Shown: piece after piece, positions 32,004-42,336 of the stretch
Layout: each line of letters begins with the position of its first letter
Numbering within the stretch: position 1 is the stretch's first letter
Source: Charina bottae
Taxonomy: Eukaryota > Chordata > Lepidosauria > Squamata > Charinaidae
NCBI GenBank assembly: GCA_023362775.1
Contig: JALMGJ010000012.1
Span: forward strand, 23,084,001 to 23,148,000
Direction: 5' to 3'
Length of the DNA: 64,000 bases
Made by a program: the position numbers and the translations under genes
The notes under the pieces: model-generated
What the model was told of the DNA's origin: nothing
What the model saw: the letters and a program-made list of their open reading frames with translations, nothing else
The model's database searches: none

Positions 32004-35000
32004 AACGGTACAATGCAATGTTGTGAAGGTAAAACTTTTGCTTGGTCCAACACATCCAAGTGAATGCAGAAACACAGGCCACAGTTTCTGTAGCTAACAG
32101 TACTGGAAACATTTGATCAGTATTCAGTCAGGAATAATAACTCAAATATACAGACAGGAAGATGACCTTGGAAGCCATCACAAATGTCATCTATCTGTAT
32201 GGAATGGCTCCATGTCCATCTTCTTGTTCAAAGATTGTCATGGTCAGAGGCCCTGATGTTTTGGAGTAAAACGAAGTGCAAAGCAAAGATATGGAAAGGG
32301 TTAGGGCAGTGATACACGTGGAATGTACTGGATTTTTGCATTGGGTTTGGGGGGTTTTCACCTTTAATTTATCGTGTGTTTAGCTCTACATTAGCCCTTA
32401 TCTTGTGCCTTCTAACTAAAAATGACAAGAAGCAGGCTTTGGGCCATTGTACCCTGAAATCTGACATTCCAAACTGCTTCAAATCACGTTTTATTCAAAA
32501 TTCCAAATAATCCAAGTTAAGGACTAGAGCGTAAGCCTCTTTGTAAACAGTAATGTGATGGCAAAAATGATAATAAAAAGTCTCTATCTTGAAAACCTGC
32601 CTAAGCTGCAATGACAGAATCTAATAGAAAAATGTTGTTCATTTCCTCTTCCAATTACTTCTGAATTGGATTTTTAAGTTCTGGCATATTACCTTTCTTG
32701 CCCAGCTGTGTCCCATAGCTGCAGATGGACCTTAAAGGCTTTTCCAGGAGATCCACTTGACCCCTGGCTGTTATACACCTGAAACATACCAAATAAAGTT
32801 TCACTGTTTATTTTAATAGAAGGACAAAAATTATTTGCTTAAAACTTAATTAAAAGTGAAGTTATGATTTGTCAAACTGAAAATGCAGGGTACGAAAAGA
32901 TGCTAAAGACATTGTATGGTCCTTTCATCACCAGGACCTTACTCCACAGATGATTTTGGCAGCCAGCCCTGCATTTATTGGAGGAGCGCGCACACAGTAA
33001 GGATTACAATATTGTTACAGGAAGTACCAGCCGCTAGATGATTTCATCTGGGCTCAGAAGCTGAGGATGGTCAGGCTGGAATAATACATGGATAGGAGAT
33101 CTCCATGAACACAACGGTTGTAGGCTAGACTTGAGAAATCAAAAAACCTCCCAGAAGGCGGCAATGACAAGCCACTTCTGCAGCATGGCCCAGAAGACTG
33201 CAAAAATCTGTCCATGAAGCCACCAGGAGATGAATCAATTTGAACACTTTACCTTTATGAATACAATATTAGATTGGAACTGGTGACACTTCACTTGGCT
33301 ATAAAATTTTTGGAGGCCTTTGGACATTCATTCTCTTTCAACTTTCCTTACAGAGTTATTGAGTGGGAGAATAACATGGGAAATTCCTTGAAGGTTGAAA
33401 GATGAGTGTATAAGCCATAGCTTTCCAAAGTGTGTGTCGCGACACACTACTGTGTCGCCTGTGGTGTCCTGGTGTGTCACGTGAAAACCCAGAAGCGCTG
33501 ATGGGGGAAACCGGAAGAAGCGGCACCCCCACCAATCAGCAGCGGCGCTGATTGGCGGGGGTGCCGCTTCTTCCGGTTCCCATCAGCGATTCCGGGTTTT
33601 TGTGCAACACACCAGGACACCGCAGGCCGCACCGCCGCCACCGTTGGTGTGTGTCACCAACATGAAAAGTTTGGAAAGCTCTGGTATAAGCAATAGATTG
33701 GAATCCAGTAGACTGAATTCTTAATACCGGATAGTGGTCTATCTAGGCAGATCATATTGGGACAAACAATGTGCACATGTGGCAAACTGACTACAGAAGA
33801 CTGCTTCAGGGTCTCCAAATAGTTAGTCACTGTCACACAACCTAAGATGCAAAGGAGACATCTAAGTCTCTGGACTTTGGACTACTCAATTAAGACTGAA
33901 ACAATAAACTAACTCCTTTGTGTATATGCTATTCTTATGTAATACTGTATGTTTCTAAACAGCACAGCTGCTGCATATTTACTCTCCTGTGCATACCTAG
34001 AAGATTTAGCATGTTGCTTTGGTATAGAAAAGATGCTGAAATAAAGAGGTGACTCAGCCATCCCTGAACAGCATGGGAAGGAACATAACATGTGTTTGGT
34101 CCAAGGAAATAAGCAATATTATATATTTAATTAAATTATGTATTCTATTTTATAAATTTTTATATGTTTTAATTGCTGGCTTGGTGTAAACCGCCCAGAG
34201 TCCCCTCCGGAATGGGGGGAGATGGGCGGTGATATAAGTTGGAAATATAAATAAATAAAATAAATAAGTTTCACTTGAGATTCTCCATGAAACTGAAGAC
34301 TGGAGCAGCAGATAGTCCCGATGCAAGTAGACAGGTGTGCTCAAGGCCAAATAGCTTAGCCTGAGTGTAGGTAAAATGAAACTTGGGGAAAAAATGGTCT
34401 TCAGTATTTAAGCTAGAGGATCTAGCTTTCAGAATCACATATTCCTCATCTCCCCTTAAATGCCCAGAGATTTTAAAATGTAGGGAGACAAAATGGCACC
34501 TGAAAAATAGCATCAAAAGTAGCATGAAAAATGATGTTGGCCACTGAAGCATTTGTATCTGGGCAAAATATACATAGCTCACATTACCCTAAAGGCAGTA
34601 TATTTGTGCCTGAAGCTCTTGCTGGCTGGCAAATCCATAGTCATTAATACAGTACACTTGAGACATATTGCTGTTCTACTGTATTGGCACCAGCAAAGAT
34701 TTGTGAGAAAATAGTGGTGTGGACCCCCTTTTCCCCTCTGCATGCATGCATGCATGCATGCATGCATGCATATATCTCTATATCAGAAATACCTGGGTAG
34801 AAAGGGTTATTTAGCCAGCTGAAGCAATCTCTGTGTAATGTAGCAAGCTTTGTACTGCACATTCCTTCACAACTTCCCTTAGAAGTTATTTAGCAAGCCT
34901 TGCAGATTGCATCATTCTGTTGTTAATCACTCTTGCTTGCCTCTTATCTGTAATCCTACTTCAATAATTAAGATAAAAGGGGACACCACCAGCTCCCTAA

Positions 35001-36424
35001 TCTGAGAGAGAGGGGCACACCTGCTAAGGGGACAGGGAACAATAGCCTCATAAACACACTCTTAGCAAAGGGTCACTTATCTAGGTTCCCAGATTATTGA
35101 CCAGATGTGTCATCAACCATCCCCATATGCCATCTGCTAGGGACACAGTCTTCCCTAAAAATATCCTTGACAGAGGTTCCACTGTCTAAAGGTATGTACA
35201 CACACACACACACACACACACACAGTCTGGGTCTGAGTCCTGTAATAATGTTAAGCAAGTCCTTGATGAGATGTGCTACCAAGTGTTATTGTTTATACTT
35301 TCTGGCATAAAGAGATGGTGAAAGCCTCCAGATAGTTTGAACATCGGTCTAGACCAGACATCTAGGATGGTGCTGTGCAACTGCTGGCTCCTGGTGGTCC
35401 ATCCACTGCCATTCTTGGCATTCCTGGCAAGCTGAAGGGATATCTTTCTCTACTAACTCCTTCTACTTTCCCCTCTTAAATTTCCTGTTCAGATCTGTGG
35501 AGGGTGATGGTGTTTTTTAAATTTAACCGCCCAGAGTCCCTTGAGGGAGTTGGGCGGTGAGAAATCGAACAAATAAATAAATAAACAAACAAACAAACAA
35601 ACAGACTCTCTTAATATTTACTCAATAAAATCCTTTTTGGCATTTCACCATGATTTGAATTTATTGTCTTTGAATCCTAAAGAATCCACTGGCTCCTGGC
35701 TGGCCACTGAATAGCAACACATCTCCTCCATGAGAAACTAGATCCTGAGTAACAATCTCAGTCATCCTGAGCCACTTAGAAGGACATACAATACCCATCC
35801 TATCAAATCCAGCAATTAATATACAAGGAGGATTCAAAAGGTGGTGTTTTGAGGTTAATACATGTGGCAGAAATCATGAGCTCTGTTAACGTCTGAATTT
35901 AGCATGCCACAGGCAAGTCTGAGAACTTCAGAAGTTGGCTTCTCAAGTAGGAGGGGAATGAACATTTCAGTGAAGGGAAGGGGGGATCCCCAAAACAGAT
36001 GTTTGCTTTGGGTGTCAGAATACACAGTTGGTATTTAGAAAAGGAAATGTGATGTTCCCACAAAGACTGCAAATTGTAAATTACTAATATATTTTCTTGT
36101 CCATAGATTGTAAGTAAATTAAGCATCATATATTTCTGAAAAGGTTAATATTTCTGAAAAGGTTAATCCTGATTACACACCATAACCATAATCTATGATT
36201 AAAATGTAAATGTTAAAGAAAACAAATATAACATCTATATGGGGCAATGTGTTTCAGTGCAATACTGTAGAAAGAAAGCTTCATTCTCTCTATGTACAGC
36301 TTCTTTTGGTAGATCAAGATCCCAAGATGACTCTTGCTGTCGCAGAGTTTCCATTTGTAGCCTGTAGAATCTGCTGACAGCGAAGTAGAATAAGCTCAGT
36401 AACAGGCTTAGTATGTATATGTAC

Positions 36425-36460
<36 letters not shown>

Positions 36461-37026
36461 AGGTAAAATGTCTATGAAGGTTCTCAGTCATCCAGGTGGA
36501 ACAGTCTGTGGCTTGAATCATGTCAACTGGATTTCTATTTTCTTAGTGGAAACGTTTCACTCCTTATCCAAGGAGCTTCTTCAGTGACTGAAGAAGCTCC
36601 TTCAGTGACTGAAGAAGCTCCTTGGATAAGGAGTGAAACGTTTCCACTAAGAAAATAGAAATCCAGTTGACATGATTCAAGCCACAGAATGTATAAGGTA
36701 AAGTTTCCCCCCGCACATTTGTGCAGTCGTGTCCGACTCTAGGGGCCGGTGCTCATCTCCGTTTGTTAGCCGAAGAGCCAGCGTTGTCCGAAGACGCTTC
36801 CACGGTCATGTGGCCGACATGACGTGTGCGGAATGCTGTTACCTTCCCACCGAAGTGGTACCTATTCATCTACTTGCATTTGCATGCTTTCGAATTGCTA
36901 GGTTGGCAAGAGCTGGGACTAGTGCGGGAGCTCACTCCGCACGCAGGGCTAGGGATTCGAACCTCCGAACTTGTGATCTTCCGATCAACAAGCCTGGCGT
37001 CTTACCCGCTGAGCCACCACGCCCCC

Positions 37027-37071
<45 letters not shown>

Positions 37072-38637
37072 GATATGGATATGGATATGGATATGGATAT
37101 GGATGTGTGTGTATGTGTGTCTGTACACATACACACACAGTCTGGGTCTGAGTCCTGTAATGATGTTAAGCAAGCAGATAAGTAAGTAAAGTTGCATTTG
37201 GGATCCTTTTCTTATTTCCTCTTGGACACAAGAACTCAATTTTTCATCAGTACAATATTTAGATTGCAGTCTTACAACCCCTTATCAGTGGTTCTTTAAG
37301 AGAAAACCAGTGTAATGTTGCTTCCTTTATGCACTGGGAAAAGCTCTTGCCAATGAGTTAAAATACAACAGTCGAATAGTGGCAAACACATGGAGGCTTC
37401 CAGGAATAGCAATTTCTCGTGTGTGTGTCTCTGAAAAAACTAAATCCCACCAACAGGAATAATAACCAGCATGAGATACCATATGGCTGTGACATGGGCT
37501 AGATTGAAGAAATCAAGAATGGAAAGACTGTTTTAACACACACACACACACACAAACACTTTTAGCTGTAAACCGCCCCCATCAAAAAAAAAAAAAAAAG
37601 CCTCATTGTTCTCATCTAGTTTTTACAAATGCTCCCGTACCAATCTAGAGGCTCTGGAAACCCTACAAATACTTTTCAGCTTTGATCCCCAAAAACTCCC
37701 TAAAGAGCTAAGGAAACAGCAGGTTAACACAAAGATACCTGTGCCCTATGCCCATATGAGCTCCTATGACAGGGGTGGGGAACCTTTTTTCTGCCAAGGG
37801 CCATTTGGATATTTATAACCGGGGGGCGGGGTTTCTGGGATTTCCGTGGACCAGGGGCTGGAGTTTGTGGGTGGGAGCCAATCACAAGCACTGGGGGGCG
37901 GGGTTTGCGGGCGGGAGCCAATCGCGTGGAAGGGGCAGGGTTTGCGGGCGGGAGCCCCGCTGGCCTTAGGCGGGAGCCCCACGGGCTTTATACGGCCCAC
38001 GGGCCTGACGTTGCCCACCCCTGTCCTATGACTTTAAAATCCCTGTTGCAGAAAGAAGGTAAGCTCAGAACCAGTTACTAAGCAAATCAGAAATACAAAT
38101 AATAATAATGAGGTTGAAAACATCCAAATCTATATTAATATGGAAAATTTTAAAAAATGAATCTAAGACTATCATCAAGGCTTCCAGATTGCTTCACAGA
38201 CTGCAGTGTAAACAGTCTTGAAAGCACAGAAGATAAAACTTATGAGAAAGACTGGTTAAACTGGGAAGAAACAAAACAATATACAAATACCACCTTGGAC
38301 TGAATGAAAAGACTGGCCGGGTGTCACAGTATTCAGGTGAAGGCTACAAAATGCAGGGCAAAAACCATACAAAGAAATGGATATTGCCCCATTGAGATAT
38401 TGAAAATATTTCCTTTGAAAGACCAGAAGCTTCAGGAACACGTTTCTGCCTCTTCTCTCTCTCTCTTTTTAAGAGGAAACTCACCACACGCTTTTCTCGG
38501 AAGTCGATGCCAACTGTCGTGATGAACTTTGGGTTAAACTTGTTGTCTGTGTATCTGTACAGCAAAGTGGTCTTCCCAACCCCAGAATCCCCGAGGGCCA
38601 GGAGTTTGATCAAATAGTCATAGTCCCCATCAGTCAT
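28830..38637 (-). CDS. RAB27B: Ras-related protein Rab-27B, complete coding sequence in five exons
   Basis: Coding exons in order are 38637-38485, 32778-32693, 30478-30375, 29572-29449 and 29019-28830. All introns are GT-AG, phases fit, and the joined product is 218 residues, the known length of Rab27B. Visible motifs are the P-loop GDSGVGKT (16-23), switch I with ITTVGIDF, switch II WDTAGQE (73-79, Gln78), NKAD (133-136), ETSA, and a C-terminal CAC for double geranylgeranylation. Rab27B cycles between GTP and GDP forms and recruits Slp and Slac2/MUNC13-4-type effectors to secretory granules and multivesicular bodies. [13 protein letters not shown] and [16 protein letters not shown] match Rab27B rather than Rab27A (which begins [13 protein letters not shown]). 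It is convergent with CCDC68. The introns hold SINEs and MITEs, but the coding sequence is undisturbed. The promoter and first non-coding exon are not identified. Confidence 0.97.
29449..29572 (-). CDS. RAB27B: RAB27B coding exon 4
   Basis: Acceptor 'tctttag' ends at 29573 and the donor begins at 29448 ('gtaagg'). It encodes residues 116-155, including the guanine-specificity motif IGNKADL, with split codons Ser115 and Gly156. Confidence 0.96.
29600..30370. other. RAB27B intron, mostly unique
   Basis: A MITE-like fragment 'cccagccttccctaacctgg' lies at about 29650. Nothing else is recognised. Confidence 0.4.
30375..30478 (-). CDS. RAB27B: RAB27B coding exon 3
   Basis: Acceptor 'ctgacag' ends at 30479 and donor 'gtaagt' begins at 30374. 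It encodes residues 81-114 ([19 protein letters not shown] and on to NWM). Confidence 0.96.
31103..31343 (-). mobile_element. 5S rRNA-derived SINE
   Basis: On the minus strand, 'aaaagctaagcaggcttgg' followed by 'ttagtacttggata' matches the internal promoter region of 5S rRNA. The body that follows ends with 'gtccatggagtcatcagaag'. A sense-strand relative lies at 33005-33240. It is too diverged and incomplete for a functional 5S gene. Confidence 0.6.
31361..31816 (+). mobile_element. tRNA-derived SINE with three 102-bp internal units
   Basis: The tRNA-like head 'agtttggtccagtggttaag' is followed by three consecutive 102-bp units starting at 31398, 31500 and 31602. Each contains a B-box-like 'gttctagtccc' and 'tgggtgaccttgggcc'. 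It then has the 'aactcacctcacagggttg' tail and an A-rich end. The third unit lacks four bases ('gagagttc' to 'gagttc'). Confidence 0.8.
31957..31999. repeat. (TG)n microsatellite
   Basis: About 21 uninterrupted gt/tg units. Confidence 0.9.
32005..32690. other. RAB27B intron, nothing recognised
   Basis: No repeat ends or exons found before the acceptor-side exon at 32693. Confidence 0.4.
32693..32778 (-). CDS. RAB27B: RAB27B coding exon 2
   Basis: Acceptor 'tgtttcag' ends at 32779 and donor 'gtaata' begins at 32692. It encodes residues 52-79 plus two bases of Arg80, including [10 protein letters not shown] with catalytic Gln78. Confidence 0.96.
33005..33240 (+). mobile_element. 5S rRNA-derived SINE
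   Basis: 'gatttcatctgggctcagaa' and 'aatacatggataggagat' follow the order of the 5S rRNA internal control region. A body shared with the copy at 31103-31343 follows ('ctgtccatgaagccaccagg'). No clean target duplication seen. Confidence 0.6.
33416..33683. mobile_element. hAT-type MITE with perfect 8-bp target duplication
   Basis: Ends 'catagctttccaaag' and 'agtttggaaagctctg' are flanked by identical gtataagc at 33408-33415 and 33684-33691. The GC-rich core contains a palindrome around 33490-33600 ('aagcggcacccccaccaatc' and its complement). Confidence 0.88.
33700..34120. other. RAB27B intron, nothing recognised
   Basis: No supported feature. Confidence 0.4.
34125..34267 (+). mobile_element. 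L2-like LINE tail only
   Basis: 'aaaccgcccagagtcccctc' pairs with 'gggggagatgggcggt' and is followed by an (AAAT)n end. Extreme 5' truncation. Confidence 0.7.
34741..34771. repeat. (GCAT)n microsatellite
   Basis: Seven to eight tandem gcat units. Confidence 0.9.
34780..35190. other. RAB27B intron, nothing recognised
   Basis: No repeat ends or exons found. Confidence 0.4.
35197..35223. repeat. (AC)n microsatellite
   Basis: About 13 units. The following 'agtctgggtctgagtcctgt' recurs after the microsatellite at about 37128, so the two loci share a repeat of at least 25 bp beyond the simple sequence. Confidence 0.85.
35515..35602 (+). mobile_element. L2-like LINE tail only
   Basis: 'aaccgcccagagtccc' pairs with 'gggagttgggcggt' and is followed by (AAAT)n and (AAAC)n. 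Confidence 0.65.
35605..36405. other. RAB27B intron, nothing recognised
   Basis: Unique-looking AT-rich sequence. 36130-36165 holds a short tandem duplication of 'tatttctgaaaaggttaat'. Confidence 0.4.
36412..36460. repeat. (TATATG)n microsatellite, left part
   Basis: Same unit as the array at 37026-37103. The two appear to be one array split by the SINE and fold-back insertions between them. Confidence 0.8.
36468..36688. mobile_element. Penelope-like fold-back, 182-bp near-perfect palindrome
   Basis: The palindrome spans 36506-36687, centred at 36596/36597, with only about two mismatched positions near the centre. It is bounded by a perfect 14-bp direct repeat, atgtataaggtaaa (36454-36467 and 36689-36702), which I read as the target duplication. 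Each arm carries CTGAAGA, a small stem-loop (ctcc/ggag) and GAAAC (right arm 36609-36615 and 36635-36639). This resembles the core of hammerhead ribozymes found in Penelope-like termini, although stem II is imperfect. Confidence 0.6.
36689..37026 (-). mobile_element. Sauria-type tRNA SINE
   Basis: Reverse-oriented. The head 'ggcgtggtggctcagcgggt' is at the right end, with 'ggttcgaatccctag' (B box) and 'gctagcaattcgaaagcat'-type body. The tail 'agtcggacacgactgcac... ggaaactttacctta' is at the left. Same family as 46272 and 51185. It sits inside a (TATATG)n array. Confidence 0.88.
37026..37128. repeat. (TATATG)n then (GGATAT)n then (TG/AC) microsatellite
   Basis: Three adjacent simple repeats, a hexamer that changes by one base partway followed by dinucleotide runs. 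Long ORFs across it are artefacts. Confidence 0.9.
37140..37755. other. RAB27B intron with short simple repeats
   Basis: (AC)n at 37538-37553 and an A run near 37583-37599. Otherwise nothing recognised. Confidence 0.45.
37770..38023. mobile_element. hAT-type MITE, GC-rich, perfect target duplication
   Basis: Terminal 'caggggtgggga' and 'ttgcccacccctg' are flanked by identical tcctatga at 37762-37769 and 38024-38031. The 254-bp interior has repeated 'gggcggg(a)gccaatc(a/g)c' blocks, a tandem of about 50 bp. No coding capacity. Confidence 0.88.
38485..38637 (-). CDS. RAB27B: RAB27B coding exon 1 (start codon)
   Basis: ATG at 38637-38635 and donor 'gtgagt' beginning at 38484. It encodes residues 1-51 with P-loop GDSGVGKTT and switch I. 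The start is chosen because MTDGDYDY is the conserved Rab27 N-terminus. Confidence 0.97.
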
Positions 38638-38656
38638 AGTGCTGACCTGGATGAAC
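38638..38656 (-). other. RAB27B: RAB27B 5' UTR part of the first coding exon
   Basis: Acceptor 'gatttgcag' ends at 38657, so 19 bp of 5' UTR precede the ATG. An upstream non-coding exon must exist to the right and is not identified in the window. Confidence 0.75.
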
Positions 38657-38884
38657 CTGCAAATCAGGGGAAAAGAAAGATTGGCAGGAAGAAACAGAAA
38701 GAACAGAACTTAGCATTAACGACCGGTAAGAATGCAGTATTAGCTCCCTTGTATCCAGCAGCTTATGTATTACTTCTATTAGTATTCTTCACGGATATTC
38801 TTCACAGCAGTTATAAGTACAATTATATGTTAACCTCTCTCTTTAAAGTTACAACATAATACTCTTCTTTCTATAATCTATCCC

Positions 38885-39205
38885 AGGGTTTCTCAACCAG
38901 GGTTCTGGGACACCATGGGGTTCTGCGAGAGGTCACTAGGGGTTCCCTGGGAGATCACAATTTATTTTAAAAAGTATTTCAAATTCAGGCAACTTCACAT
39001 TAAAGAGGTACGTTCCGTTCTTTATTTTTAGTTCAAGAACACTGATAATGCATATATACAGGCCTACACATGAAACGAAGATCATAATTTTGTAACTTCT
39101 GGCCTATGTTTGAGCCTGAATTTGCAGGGGTTCCCCAAGGCCTGAAAAATATTTCAAGGGTTCCTCCAGGGTCAAAAAATTGAAAAAGGCTGATCCAGTA
39201 GCTTA
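38885..39205. mobile_element. Decayed hAT-like repeat
   Basis: It begins 'cagggtttctcaaccaggg' and contains 'ggggttccccaaggcctg' and 'gggttcctccagggtc', a pattern of Charlie-like non-autonomous elements. No target duplication found. Confidence 0.4.
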
Positions 39206-39394
39206 TTTTTGACTGAATATCTCCATCAGTTTTCAACATAGATGGGGGCTCTACCATTTCAATAACCTCTTTGCATCCTAGCAGCAGGCTTTTTTTTTAT
39301 GTCCCCCTGAATTGTGGGCTTGTACACAAAGGAATGTCTGTTTTTATTGCTGCTGTGGATTTTTTTACTCTTGTTCAGCTTGTGATTTCGTTTA

Positions 39395-39500
39395 TAGTTT
39401 CCTTTTTGTCTCCAGGATCTGAATATGGCTTACATGGAGTTCTTCCTTCATTTTATCCACACTATAATTCTGTGAGTCAGATTGGGCTGAGAGTGCATGT
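39395..39500 (-). mobile_element. tRNA SINE tail fragment
   Basis: 'ttattccttc'-like and 'actataattctgtgagtcag' segments match the reverse tail of the adjacent SINE at 39530-39747. Confidence 0.4.
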
Positions 39501-39528
39501 GATTGATTGATTGATTGATTGATTGATT
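39501..39528. repeat. (GATT)n microsatellite
   Basis: About six units at the 3' end of a reverse-oriented SINE. Confidence 0.85.
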
Positions 39529-39529
39529 A

Positions 39530-39747
39530 GATGCATTCGTTGTTTCTTCTGCAGGAGCAAAAAGCAGGGTACACAGAAACTTCCCTTCATTTTATCCCCC
39601 CAATAACCACCCTCTGTGGTAGGTTGGACTAGAGAAACTGGCTAGCCCAAAGTCACCTAGTGAGTTTCCATGGCTGAATGAGGGCTTGAATATGGCTCTC
39701 CCTAATCCTAAACCATAATCTCCATAACCACTACACCACACTGGCTT
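39530..39747 (-). mobile_element. tRNA-derived SINE
   Basis: Minus-strand head 'agccagtgtggtgtagtggt', then 'ggtgactttgggctagcc' and the 'ccaacctaccacagagggtg' tail. Confidence 0.65.
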
Positions 39748-39759
39748 TAGTGTCTGCTG

Positions 39760-40590
39760 AAGATGAATCCTAGTTTCACAAGGCATTGTGAAACTATTTG
39801 GTGAGGGAAGCAATTTCTGCAGTTCCAAATTGAGTAAAGTAGAATCTACTTTTAAGTGTTTAAGAATTCTCTTCCAAAAAAAGAAGGAATATTATACTAC
39901 CCCACGCCTGCTCCCAGTCCCTAAAGCCAATTAAAAACTAGTATTTATTTCTGAATCAGCAATAACAAACTTCTCTGCAGACCTTACATCTGCACTAACA
40001 TGTTATATTAGAACTCACAATTGTGGTGAAGGGTGACTCCTTTTGCCAAATGTTAACGTTCTCTTGTCAAGAGAGATACACACTTATGTAGGTTTTTGCA
40101 GGTTTAAGCTATCTGTGAAATGTTATAGGACTCTTCTGATGGTTCTAGCATATGAGCAAGAGAGTGCCATGCAAATTTTCCTTGGGAAAAAAACAGTTGT
40201 GTATAAAGACAGTTTAGTTCTAGATTCAAATGAGTTTTCCTTCCTCTCTTATGAAGAAATGGCTACCCGTTTTAGTATATTGATCGCAACTTCCATCTGG
40301 ATCCAGTTCTCACTGTCATTTCCTATCTCAGCATATGCTCACCAAAACTATCCTATTTACACACCCACATGCTTTTGGGATAGTCTGGCAGGTTTTAAGA
40401 AAACGTCTCACTGTCTAACTACTGATCAAAAGAAAAGATTCTCCAAGGAATCACGCTTTTGAGATCAAGGTTCCTTTGTTGGGTACAAAGCAGAGCAGGC
40501 AACAGATCAGGGAGAAACATATTAACAATTCCACTGCCTGTGCTTTGAGGTATGGAGCAAGTAGATGTTCAACCAAAGTTCCAGCTTTAA
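39760..40590. other. Upstream RAB27B intron, nothing recognised
   Basis: No repeat ends identified. The 139-codon ORF at 40043-40462 has no recognisable motif, coding character or splice support. Confidence 0.4.
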
Positions 40591-40591
40591 A

Positions 40592-40925
40592 AATATGATA
40601 CGGTAACAGTCTTCAACTATCCAAAGGGTTCTCATGAAGAAGAGGGAATGGACTTACTCTCTCTTGCCCTAGAGGGCATGGCCAGAATCAGTGGGTTAAA
40701 ACTACAAGGAACGTGGTTCAATTTAGACATCAGGAGGAATTTGCTTAGTAGAACAGGCTACCACATGAAGCGGAAATTTCTCCTTCAAAAGAAATCTTCA
40801 ACCAGAGGTTGTATGGTCAACTATCAGATGCTCTAGCAGATCCTGCACTGAGCAGGCTTGTTGGACTACATGACCTCCAAGATCCCTTCCAATGTCATGA
40901 TCTATCCCATGATCTATATGAAGAA
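40592..40925 (+). mobile_element. CR1 LINE 3' end
   Basis: The terminal 'gttggactacatgacctcc', 'gatcccttccaatgtcatga' and 'tctatcccatgatctat' pattern is the classic CR1 3' end with its short tandem tail. No ORF remains. Confidence 0.75.
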
Positions 40926-40939
40926 AGAGAAGTCCGAAG

Positions 40940-42250
40940 TCTCCCAATTGTTACAGAAAACTATAATTTCTTCTGTTCTTTTCTGTTAAACAAGAATGTG
41001 TAAACAGGGATTTTTTTCCTCCTCCTCCCATAATAACAGAAATTGGAGTCACTCAATAAAACTCAATGGACTGGCACAAAAAAAAGAAAAAAAAGCACCC
41101 CACCGTGCTATAAGATATGACATCAGGAACTGACTTAGGTGATTTCTAAGAATAATTAGAGTGTCATGGAAGATAAAATTATCAAGTGTGGTCTGCCCAT
41201 GCTGCCTGAATGGAACTTCCACCAGACTTTGAACTGTGTGAACACTTCATGCCATCCATCGGATGACCCAACTCTTCTATGCTCTTGTAGATGGAGTGAA
41301 ACTGCACTGTGTGGCAGGACAAACTCATATGCCACAAAGAAATGCCCAAGGGTATCACAGAAGAGATACCAGGATTTCCAAACTCATAAAGACATCCTAC
41401 CATTTTTGATCAACAAGAAGCCTGGACACTAAAGGGACACTGCAGTTCCATCTGAATATCATGTGATCAAAAGGGCTTCTAGAACAACTTTTCACAACCA
41501 GACATTTTCCGGACGTGCTTCAACCGCAACTCCAGTTCCCCGCCAAGCATTCTTATCCCCACTTTAAAACGGATCTTAAACTCACTGCATCCGTAACTCT
41601 ACAGTCTGCCCTCATGAACATACAAATTAAATTTAACTTGCTTTGAACCTCAAAGTCAATTACTGGAGACCTGATTATCTTACTTCTTCATGCAGCTGAG
41701 TCAGACTTCACCATATTGCCTGATGAGCTCTCAGCAAATAATTCAGACCATTGGCCTTTGGGCCCTGTTAGCTTTAATCAACTACAGTAACTACTTCCAG
41801 GCAGAAATTACAAAGCCACTAAAAGGCTATTGACCACTCCCCAATTTCTGCTGGTGAGAACCACCGTCTCTTCGCTGTTTCAGAGCTCAGTGTTTCTTTC
41901 GGAATTATAATCCAGTTTGAAATGTGTTTTGAACAATTCTGTTACTGCTGTATCTGAAAGCTCATTTGTTTTCCTACTCCTTCTGCTTAAGAAAAGAAAA
42001 ATCAGGTAAAGAATTAAATTTAGCATGAAGATTGGGTGACAAAGAATGAAATATTGCTTCTTCTCCAATACATTCCATATAAGCAAACTCAGTTCATGAA
42101 ATCATAATCACACTGGTGAGAAACCTACAAAATGTTCTGTTCACACTTGCTCTGTTTTGAAGCAGCATTGATCAGCTGCCTGATAAACAGAATTACAAGT
42201 TTGTGCCACTGAAGGTATTTCAGGTGTTTTGTTACATATATAATGTTCAA
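40940..42250. other. Upstream RAB27B intron, nothing recognised
   Basis: No transposon ends, conserved exon or RNA gene found. Confidence 0.4.
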
Positions 42251-42256
42251 AAATTA

Positions 42257-42336
42257 ACCCTGATGCTGGGAAAGACTGAAGGCAAAAGGAGAAGGGGATG
42301 GCAGAGGATGAGATGGTTAGACAGCATCACCGATGT
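42257..42336 (+). mobile_element. BovB lineage B, left part of interrupted copy
   Basis: 'ccctgatgctgggaaagact' through 'agcatcaccgatgt' matches 53870-53947 of the other lineage B copy. It resumes at 45072 after the nested insertion. Confidence 0.85.

Noticed and set aside
33005..33240. 5S rRNA gene
   Set aside because: Only the internal promoter part matches, with many changes. No terminator or full-length 5S is present.
36729..37239. Overlapping ORFs with YVYVYV, MYMYMY and HIHIHI tracts
   Set aside because: They translate a hexamer microsatellite and part of a SINE.
38344..38484. RAB27B extension SFLLKRERE after residue 51
   Set aside because: Intron sequence after the GTGAGT donor. The next coding exon is at 32778.
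40043..40462. 139-codon ORF as a novel gene
   Set aside because: No motif, no splice context, and length is compatible with chance in this composition.
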